Made by a program: the position numbers and the translations under genes. Source: Pseudogymnoascus destructans (Eukaryota > Ascomycota > Leotiomycetes > Thelebolales > Thelebolaceae). Taken from it: a stretch of DNA of 18,165 nucleotides. Positions 10,793 through 18,165 of this stretch are shown here, piece by piece; within the stretch, counting starts at the first letter, position 1, and every line of letters starts with the position of its first letter. Below the pieces are notes generated by a model. That model saw nothing but the letters and a program-made list of their open reading frames with translations, ran no database searches and was not told the origin of the DNA. The stretch is taken from positions 1 to 18,165 of the forward strand of contig NW_020167583.1 in NCBI RefSeq assembly GCF_001641265.1, written 5' to 3'.

Positions 10793-13700
10793 AGGACTAG
10801 ACTTACGAGAACTCCTGGGAGGTACCCAATTCTTAGTCGACACACCCTGAGTATGAACAAAACGAAGTCCCTAGCAGACACAGGAGCAAATGGCTACCTT
10901 GTCATTAATAATCGCAATATGACTGTCGAAAGCGCTTCAGAGCCCCATACGGAAACTACCCTACTCTGTACCCATACGTGGATTTCAGCGCAAAATCCAA
11001 GGCTACGTATCGGAGTATATTCGGTTACACTTAACAGTCGAAGGACGCCAGATATATAACTGCCCCTTTGTACTCCTGGACCTCGGAGCACAAGATGTCA
11101 TAATTGGGAAGAAGCTTTTCAGCCGCTTCTGAATATACTCGACTCTGCAAAGAGCCGGTTAGTATGGCCAAAGGAGTACCCGCCGACTCCTAGCTGGAGC
11201 AAGGAGATCACCTTGCCCTACTACATGCAAGAAACGTCCATTCGACATCCCACATACCAGCCGGATGCGAATCGCAGGGATGCTGCAATCCACCGCGAAG
11301 ACAGACGCCGCGCAGGCAGATGCTCGATGAACATGAAAGTAATAACTTCAGGCTATGAAGATATCACTGATATGCCACCGAGCCCTACCCGAAACCAGGA
11401 GGTTTCTCCCTAGTACATAGGTTTACGCCCATGCATATCTGCGAAATCAGTGCAAATGCTTTCCACCACGAGATGATGCGAAGCGACTCCGAGTTCTTTT
11501 AGACTAGCACCTACAAAATCGATCAGATCATTCATGAAAAGGAATTGGACGAGGATGCAGAAACACTTCACCTCATCCAACAGAAACTCCCGCATATGCA
11601 CCGAAGCTATCCCGATGTCTTTTCGAAGTCAGAATCAGATCAGATCCCTCCACACCGCATATATGACCATAAGATACAGCTCGAAGCTCCTTTACCAAAC
11701 GCCTTCTCCCCGCTATACTGACAAGGCACTGAAGAGCTTAAGGCTACCAAGCAATACCTGCTGGAAAACCTGGAAAAGGGATTCATCATCAACAGCAACA
11801 GCCCTTCGTGTCCCTATCCTATTCGTAAAGAAAGCGGATGGTAAATTAAGATTTTGCATCGATTACCGGAAGTTAAATGGTCTCACCCAGAACGATCCCT
11901 ACCCATCCCACGTATCAATGAACTACTAGGACGGGTGTCGAAAGCCAAAATCTTCACGAAGCTAGATATTAGACAAGCCTTCCATTGCATACGGATGCAC
12001 CCCGACTTGGAAGAGTACACGACCTTTCGGACTCGCTATGGATCCTATAAGTGCAAAGTGCTGCCGTTTGGACTAATGAACGGTCCCGCAACCTATCAGC
12101 GGTATATGAATGACGTCCTGATGCAATACTTAGACGACTTCTGTACCGCATACTTAGATGACATCCTAATCTATTCAGAGGACCCTACGAAACACATAGA
12201 GCATGTGCATAAGGTCCTACAGTGTCTCCGAGAAGCTGGACTCCAAGCCGATTTGAATAAATGCGAGTTCAACGTCACCAGGACAAAATACTTGGGTTAC
12301 GTTCTCACTACTCCGGTGTCGAAGCGGACCCTGACAAAATTGAACCCCTTCGTAACTGGATCCGACTGACCACTGTTACAGTTGTGAAGTCCTATCTGGG
12401 ATTCTGTGGCTTCTATAGACAATTCATTCATAATTTTGGCAAAATAGCAAAGCCCCTCACTACCATCACTAGTCCCTCGGAGCCATTCCGATGGAGACGA
12501 ATGTGAGGCTGCTTTTGAGGAATTGCGCCGGCAACTCCTAGCAGTACAGGCACTTCACCACTTCAAACCCGAATTGCCTACGATGCTGGAGACAGATTCC
12601 TCCGATGGAGTCGTAGCTGGTCCTCTCCCAAGAACACCCTGACAAGTGGTGGTACCCCGTAAGCTTCTACAGTCATGTCCTATCCAGACACGAGATCAAC
12701 TGGGAGATCCACGACAAGTAACTATTCGCAATAGTAAAGGCCTTCAGAAAATGGAGGCCCGAGTTGGCTTCGGTGCACCACCGAGTCGACGTTTACACTG
12801 ACCACCGTTCGCTGGAATATTTCATGTCTACCAAGGTTCTCACCGCGAAGCAGGTTAGGTGGATGGAACTACTCTCTGACTTCAACTTCTGCATTACGTA
12901 CACCACGGGCAAGAATAACCAGAAGGCAGATATTCTGAGCCGAAGAGACCAAGACTTGGTAACGCAGAGAAAGTCAAGCTTGATAGTAGGGCGAGGGTAT
13001 TGTTAGGTCCAAGCCGCCTGCACCCCCAAATCAGCACCGAACTTGCCGAGAGCTACATAGCATCCATTAATTCGATGGACACCCCCAAGCCCCAGATGCC
13101 TTTCGATTTAATAGAGGCTTTATGTGAGGACAACAGAGAGTCGTTTACAGAGACACATGCGAAACACCCCCTACCTGACAGGTTCGCGTTGAACGGCCGG
13201 CTTCTTCTATACAAAGGCTGGCTATGTGTGAACTGTCACACCGAGCTATGTACGAAACTAATCCGAGAAGCGCATGACCAGGTGTCAGTGGCACATCCTA
13301 GCAGCCGGAAAACCTATCAATTGATTGCCCGAAGCCACTGGGTCGGGATGGAAGCGGATTTTTGCGCTATGTGAAGAATTGTGTGACATGTCGGCTTTCT
13401 CATACCAATGTCACCAAGCAACAAAGGATTCCTACACCTGCTGCCCATACCTGAATATCCTATGAACACCTCACCATGGACTTCAAGGAGTTCCCAAGGG
13501 ACAAGCACGGATACGACAGCATCTTAGTGTTTATTGACTGACTCGGAAAGAGTTCGGTGACCATACCTTGCTACAAAACCACAACTGCCCGGCAAATGGC
13601 ACAATTGTTCATCGAATGGATATACTGATTCGGACACACTCCGGAGTTGATTGTAAGCGACCGTGGACCCCAATTCGTATCATCCTTTTGGCAGGAGTTC

Positions 13701-14646
13701 TGTCGAATTATCGGTGTTAAGGTTAAGCTGTTGACTGCCTATCATAAGCAGACCGACGGACAGATGGAAATCATGAACTGATACATCGATCAGAGACTGA
13801 GGCCTTTCGTATCCCATTACCAGGATAACTGGAGCGAACTCATCCCATAATGGACTGTGTGCAAATGACACTCCCCCACGCATCCATTGGCATGACCCCT
13901 ACCGACTCAAGTGCAGAACCGATCCGCGTACGAGTTGGGATTGGAACACTCCGAAAAGCACAAACCCCGGAGACTCTAAACTGAGAGGAAGCCAAGGCGG
14001 TTGCAGACCGAATGCATACCGCATGGGTCCACACAAAGGAAAACATGGCAAAGGCACAAGAGAAAATGTCTAAGCACACGAATCGACGCCGAAGGGCCAT
14101 CGACTGGGACATAGGAGATAGAGTGTACCTATTGACCAAAAATTTGAAGAACTCTCGCCCTAGCCGCAAGTTGGGCCAACAATGGGTCAGACCATATATG
14201 GTGTTGGACAGATTGGTCACGCATTTCGATTGGAACTACCTACCAGTTCTCAAATACACGATGTGTTCTCACCAGACGTCCTCATGAAGGATCCGAACAA
14301 CCCCCTACCTGGTCAGGATCTGCCTGAGCCTAGCAACGAAGTGATAGATGGCGTAAAGGAATGGAAGTGGAAAAGATCCTCGCCGTGAGGCTCCGACAGA
14401 AGCAACTACAATACCGGGTTAGTTGGGTAGGATACGATCCGGACCCAGAGTGGTACCCAGCGTCGAACTTTTATGAACTCTCCCTATAAACTCAGAGAGT
14501 TTCACACGGAATACCCGGATTTACCAGTTCCACCTCAAGAACTACTCGGATGGGTTACAGCATGGGAGGCGGGCGAGGAACAAAACTATGATCACAGGAG
14601 GGACAACAAAGCAGAAAAACAGAGTCGTTGCTACCTACGACCCTAA
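10793..14646 (+). pseudogene. pol: pol remnant: protease, reverse transcriptase, RNase H, integrase, chromodomain
   Basis: The aspartic protease motif LADTGANGY is near 10875-10900; its C-terminal part, CPFVLLDLGAQDVIIGKK, is in another frame near 11060-11115. Reverse transcriptase spans about 11690-12300, with RFCIDYRKLNG, FTKLDIRQAFHCIRM, LPFGLMNGPATYQ and the catalytic YLDDILIYS near 12150-12177. RNase H spans about 12520-12960 (LETDSSDGVVAG, DVYTDHRSLEYF, NQKADILSRR). Integrase spans about 13190-14000: HHCC-like zinc region, TMDFKEFP, VSDRGPQFVSSFW and TAYHKQTDGQMEIMN as the D, D and E blocks. The chromodomain is near 14355-14500 (RVSWVGYDPDPEWYP). Pieces are split by many frameshifts (near 11040, 11830, 12300, 12500, 13370, 13850, 14370, 14470) and stops, including TGA at 13452, 13539, 13626 and 13779, all in one frame. 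The order is typical of a Ty3/gypsy polyprotein. It cannot make an active product. Confidence 0.85.
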
Positions 14647-14738
14647 ACTAACTACCCTCTGAGCCAGGGCGCACTTACCACCATAACCCTTGCGAGAGCC
14701 ACCCTTCCCAAACGTCTCACCGGCATCGCAACAAGCAG

Positions 14739-15662
14739 CTACCACTGAGAGAGACGAGGGGTCGAAGCGACCCCACGCGAAGAGTCAGGCCCAAGTCCCC
14801 TCCGACACAGGGCCTCCCTCCACCCTACCCCATTCCCCCTCCCCATAACCTGCACCAATGGTGCCCTCCTCCTTACCCCTCTTCTCCTCCCCCCAGTGCG
14901 GTCCGGGACCGTCACAGTGACAGCGACGGCAGGAAGTCTGCCCAGGGAAGCCACCACTTCCCCCAAAAGAGCCAGCATGCTCCCCTGCTCCGTCCGAAGA
15001 CGGCGCAGCGACAACCGGATTTGCTGAACCGTGTCACACTGAAACAAACACAGGACAGGGGTATACTCATGCCCATACCCACCTCGATGGCGGCGTGCGT
15101 GGTGCGGAGCTCCTCGTAGGAGTCGCGCTCCACGACGGAACGAAACTTGGGAACACTTTGGGCAGCCATGAGGCCACCCGATTTGCCTCTGAGGCAGCGG
15201 CCGCGACTTCTGCGGCGACGAGAGGGATTGTCGCTTCTGTGGCAATGAGGGCGCGGTATTCCTCATCGAGGAACCAGGGCAGCTATTCCCCCAAATGGTT
15301 AGCAACAGCCAACCAACAAACAGAACACCACAAGAAAACTCACTGGGACACAGGTGGAGTGCTGCGTAGTGCAGTACTCGCACTTTGAGCTCGAGGGAGA
15401 CCAGACGCAATCGTGCGCCTGGACAGCGCAGACACAGGACCCGGAAAGTGACTGAGAGGGCTCCGGCAGGCGTGGGGATCGGCATCGTCAATTGTTCGGG
15501 ATCTATGCTCCTGTCAGCCAAGCCCACATTATCACTTGAGCGCCGAGCGCGTTCCCGTCACCTACTCGTTTGTGTGGATTGTTGTATTCTAAACAATCAG
15601 TTAGTATACAGCTATAGGAATGGAGGGGGCCACTTACCAGTCTCGACGGATACCGTTGGCAT
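14739..15662 (-). pseudogene. Antisense spliced gene inside the gypsy element (Cys-rich, decayed)
   Basis: Model: complement(join(14739-15038, 15083-15282, 15344-15588, 15638-15662)). The ATG at 15662 gives MPTVSVET. Intron 1 is 49 nt (GTAAGT, ACTAAC, TTTAG). Intron 2 is 61 nt (GTGAGT, GCTAAC, ATAG). Intron 3 is 44 nt (GTGGGT, TTTCAG). Exons 1+2 are 270 nt and exon 4 is 300 nt, both whole codons. Exon 2 ends in a cysteine cluster: C-x-C near its centre, then HDCVWSPSSSKCEYCTTQH and CVP. Exon 3 gives PWFLDEEYRALIATEA, an alanine-rich helix, then VPKFRSVVERDSYEELRTTH. Exon 4 gives a helical stretch (VQQIRLSLRRLRTEQGSM) and a basic tail. Breaks: TAG at 15503-15505, TGA at 15488-15490 and a one-base loss in exon 3 (200 nt). 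GC content is visibly higher than in the flanks. I do not recognise a named family; the cysteine cluster suggests metal binding. Confidence 0.6.
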
Positions 15663-16069
15663 GTTGTAAGGGAAAACAGGAAGAGGGGCGAAGCGGAGTA
15701 CTCAAATGTTGGCTTACAACAATAAATTCTGAATCGGGCTAGCGCGATCACTCCCCCTTTCACATTTACGAAGGTTCAACTCAAACGCTTAGCGGATACT
15801 TCCCGGTGCCCATTCAGACCACCAAGATGGAAAGTGAGATTGAACAAAGCCAACTCCAGTGTCGCATTCCACGAGGTGGTGTTACGGTACCCTTCAAGAA
15901 CAGCCACCTCCGCACACAAAGCAAATTCCCGACACATTGTACAAACGGGGGAGTTACTGATGCACGTACCGCCTGAATTTTCACCAAGGAACGCCCAGCT
16001 TACGGATACCATTCAGAGAGGTTACGGAAAGGACCCTGATGGCATGCTTTGCGGACAAAGCACTCTCTT
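15663..16069. other. Gypsy 3' region between the antisense gene and the polypurine tract
   Basis: About 400 bases. The plus strand is open from 15834 to 16082, with a stretch QLTDTIQRGYGKDPDG that faintly resembles the spacer before integrase in gypsy pol proteins; this may be a displaced pol fragment or chance. On the minus strand this stretch would hold the promoter of the antisense gene, but no clear signal was seen. Confidence 0.3.
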
Positions 16070-16082
16070 AGGAGGGGGGTAG
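16070..16082 (+). promoter_or_regulatory. Polypurine tract (plus-strand primer site) of the gypsy element
   Basis: A purine run, AGGAGGGGGG, followed by TAG lies directly before the TG that opens the 3' LTR. In Ty3/gypsy elements such a tract resists RNase H and primes plus-strand DNA synthesis. Its position, touching a TG..CA segment with matching ends, supports the LTR call. Confidence 0.75.
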
Positions 16083-16328
16083 TGTAAGGATGCCTTCCCA
16101 TTCTAGGGAGTAGACTCTGGGTAGCTGCGGGGTCACGAGTGATCATTTGGTGGGCTAACCGAGTCGGAACCGAGTCGGATGGGTTTCGGGTACTTGAGAC
16201 AATCGACTGGGGTTCCCCTTCATCTTTTTTGTATCCTTCGTAGTAGACCTATAGGATAGCATCCATTTAGCCTCCGACTCGCACTCTCATATGCTATTAC
16301 TGTAAGCTGGGTGCCCTGTGTCCTTACA
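16083..16328 (+). repeat. 3' LTR of the gypsy element (246 bp)
   Basis: Starts TGTAAGGATG and ends GTGTCCTTACA, so its ends form the short inverted repeat TGTAAGGA/TCCTTACA. It follows the polypurine tract at once. No second copy is visible within the window, so length and borders rest on the end motif and the tract, not on comparison with a 5' LTR. Confidence 0.7.
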
Positions 16329-16373
16329 CTTATCACACCAACAACAAGAGCAATACTACTCAACGATTGCTGC
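16329..16373 (-). repeat. Short inverted fragment of the dispersed repeat
   Basis: CTTATCACACCAACAACAAG and the following bases are the reverse complement of about 9470-9514 of copy 1, including the GTGTGATAAG spelling that copy 1 has and the copy at 16391 lacks. The gypsy element therefore appears to have landed in an inverted copy of this repeat. The next 17 bases (16374-16390) match nothing seen. Confidence 0.75.
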
Positions 16374-16390
16374 AAACTCTTCTACTACAT

Positions 16391-18112
16391 TGTAATGGTG
16401 GGTGCACCAGATGTGAGAATCTAGCCACCCAAGGAAGGGATGATTTTACTAAGACAAACACACTGTCTTAGGAAACAGAGCCAAAGGGTTGTAGCTTCGA
16501 CTATTCCACAACGCAGCAACCAGGTGTATGATGTAGTGAAGTGGTTCAGACAAGTTTGTAACAAATGTTGAGTCTGAGAACTCAGGGGTAAGTCAGATGT
16601 TAGCACCTCACTGACTTTTCAGAAACAAAGAATAACAAGATCAATGCTTGGAAGCTTGGAAAAGACGTGGAAGTATGTGATAGTCGATTTACTGTATTGT
16701 CTGCTTGCCCTTTCTTAAGGAAAGGGCAATCCTATTTATGCCAAAGGAGTGTAGTTCTCTCATTTTCCAAGACTTTCCATGACTAACCAGGCTTGGTAAC
16801 TGTATTAGAAATCAAGTGCGACCCACAACTAGCTTGCTAATCATGTAGTGAACGTCAGAATCCCATAGAACCATCTCTTGGGTTTCTAGCCTATACGAAG
16901 TGAAAGGAGGTCCAAGGTCAGAGTACCCCTATAGACAAATTATGTCATAACTTAACCAATCTTGTGGGTAACTAAGGAGCGATGACGTTAATGAATCATA
17001 GAGGGTTGTAAAAGCTTCTAGAGCTATCGTTCATGTTTCTAGGCCTCTAGTTGATAGAGATATGTCATGTGTAGTATTAGCCCAGTAACTAAGGAGTGAT
17101 GTCATGTAATGAATCATAGAGGGTTGTAGAGATATGCTATGTGGTCATATCAGCCCAGTAACTAAGGAGCAATGACATGTAATGAATCATAGAGGGTTGT
17201 AGCAATCGTTGAGTAGTATTGCTCTTGTTGTTGGTGTGACAAGCCAAATATGTATAGTGACTTGTAGGTTTGAGGAGGAGATTTCTAAGTTTGCTCTTGA
17301 GTTTGATAGCAAACTCAGTGCAATGAATGTCAGTATGACATACATCTGTTTATACTACATATATCACGGCATATCATTTGGACACACAAGTTATTAAGAA
17401 AATCTCCTCCTTAAGGGGTGGGCCAATACTACCACATGGCATATCTCTACCAACTAGAGGCCTAGGAACATGAATGATAGCTCTAGAAGCTTTTACAACC
17501 CTCTATGATTCATTACATGTCATCGCTCCTTAGTTACCCACAATTGGTTAAGTTATGACATAATTTGTCTATAGGGGTACTCTGACCTTGGACCTCCTTT
17601 CACTTCGTATAGGCTAGAAACCCAAGAGATGGTTCTATGGGATTCTCTTACGTTCACTACATGATTAGCAAGCTAGTTGTGGGTCGCACTTAATTTCTAA
17701 TACAGTTACCAAGCCTGGTTAGTCATGGAAAGTCTTGGAAAATGAGAGAACTACACTCCTTTGGCATAAATAGGATTGCCCTTTCCTTAAGAAAGGCCAA
17801 GCAGACAATACAGTAAATCGACTATCACATACTTCCACGTCTTTTCCAAGCTTCCAAGCATTGATCTTGTTATTCTTTGTTTCTGAAAAGTCAGTGAGGT
17901 GCTAACATCTGACTTACCCCTGAGTTCTCAGACTCAACATTTGTTACAACTTGTCTGAACCACTTCACTACATCATACACCTGGTTGCTGCGTTGTGGAA
18001 TAGTCGAAGCTACAACCCTTTGGCTCTGTTTCCTAAGACAGTGTGTTGTCTTAGTAAAATCATCCCTTCCTTAGGTGGCTAGATTCTCACATCTGGTGCA
18101 CCCACCATTACA
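16391..18112. mobile_element. 1.72-kb palindromic (fold-back-like) structure: two inverted copies of the dispersed repeat
   Basis: The left arm, 16391-17084, and the right arm, 17421-18112, are reverse complements with only scattered differences by eye. The outer ends read TGTAATGGTGGGTGCACC and GGTGCACCCACCATTACA. The two arms share features absent from copy 1, such as a stretch with GTGCGACCCACAACTAGC. The middle (17085-17420) holds the rest of the left copy, ending GTCAGTATGACA at 17340, and a unique AT-rich spacer of about 57 bases. AAATCTCCTCC near 17398-17410 is a small inverted match to the left copy near 17274-17284. Either this is one fold-back transposon with arms of about 690 bp, or two LTR-like copies inserted head to head. 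No target duplication is evident (TACAT left, GTCAT right). No coding capacity was seen. Confidence 0.8.
16969..17202 (+). repeat. Spaced direct repeats inside the left arm (about 42-bp unit, three units)
   Basis: Units near 16969, 17086 and 17159 match those of copy 1. The right arm keeps only one unit (inverted, near 17495-17538), because about 190 bases next to the centre are absent there. Unit-to-unit recombination would explain that deletion. Confidence 0.7.
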
Positions 18113-18165
18113 GTCATGGTTATGGGGCTAGTGGGGCTAGACTATAGTAACATAACAGAATAGGA

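Larger units (their letters stand above)
9613..16328 (+). mobile_element. Decayed Ty3/gypsy (chromovirus) LTR retrotransposon lacking a visible 5' LTR
   Basis: In order on the plus strand: leader, gag with a zinc knuckle, protease, reverse transcriptase, RNase H, integrase and chromodomain; then a GC-rich antisense gene; then a polypurine tract and a 246-bp 3' LTR. The protease-RT-RNase H-integrase order defines Ty3/gypsy, and the terminal chromodomain places it with chromoviruses. No sequence matching the 3' LTR exists to the left of gag, where copy 1 of an unrelated repeat ends at 9612. Every coding part carries stops and frameshifts, so the element is not autonomous. Confidence 0.85.

Noticed and set aside
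15095..15388. Plus-strand open frame of 97 codons in the gypsy 3' region
   Set aside because: It is the shadow of the antisense gene; the minus strand has the splice sites and protein-like composition.
14739..15527. Single unspliced 262-codon minus-strand ORF
   Set aside because: It reads through two well-formed introns and out of phase with the cysteine-rich exon; only its 3' third (exon 4) is kept in the spliced model.
8671..17340. Two long TG..CA copies as the LTRs of the gypsy element
   Set aside because: No polypurine tract precedes 16391, whereas a good one touches the 246-bp segment at 16083. Kept as an alternative in the findings.
1..18165. CRISPR array, tRNA or rRNA genes
   Set aside because: No regularly spaced identical repeats with unique spacers, and no cloverleaf or rRNA-like sequence seen on either strand.

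Overview
The window looks like nuclear DNA of a filamentous ascomycete (Pezizomycotina, probably Eurotiomycetes). The evidence is short introns of 42-70 nt with GT..AG ends and CTAAC-type branch points, a Clr2-type silencing factor, a fungal-type glycosyltransferase with VPS13-like and ubiquitin-interacting C-terminal parts, a pogo/Fot1-type transposase and a chromodomain Ty3/gypsy retrotransposon. I cannot name the species.

Layout. Positions 1-6422 hold two convergent host genes. The first (plus strand, 5' end outside the window, stop at 2156) is a Clr2-like heterochromatin protein whose 3' half needs two compensating frameshifts. The second (minus strand, 6422 to 2569) is an intact eight-exon glycosyltransferase gene; my exon model sums to 3324 nt, exactly 1107 codons plus stop. 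Positions 6423-7231 are intergenic.

From 7232 to the right edge nearly everything is mobile-element debris: a broken pogo/Fot1-type transposase (7232-8669); a 942-bp copy of a TG..CA-bounded repeat (8671-9612); the decayed inside of a gypsy element (gag, pol with protease, RT, RNase H, integrase, chromodomain) ending in a polypurine tract and a 246-bp 3' LTR (16083-16328); a short inverted fragment of the same repeat; and a 1.72-kb palindromic structure made of two near-identical inverted copies of it (16391-18112).

The most unusual item lies between pol and the 3' LTR of the gypsy element. On the opposite strand, 15662 to 14739, is a GC-rich decayed gene with three well-formed fungal introns and a cysteine-rich motif followed by helical stretches. 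It reads as an antisense, spliced, intron-containing gene carried inside a retrotransposon. The second notable structure is the long inverted repeat at the right end.

The host genes show no sign of working together. The silencing factor beside a transposon-rich block is suggestive only by topic.
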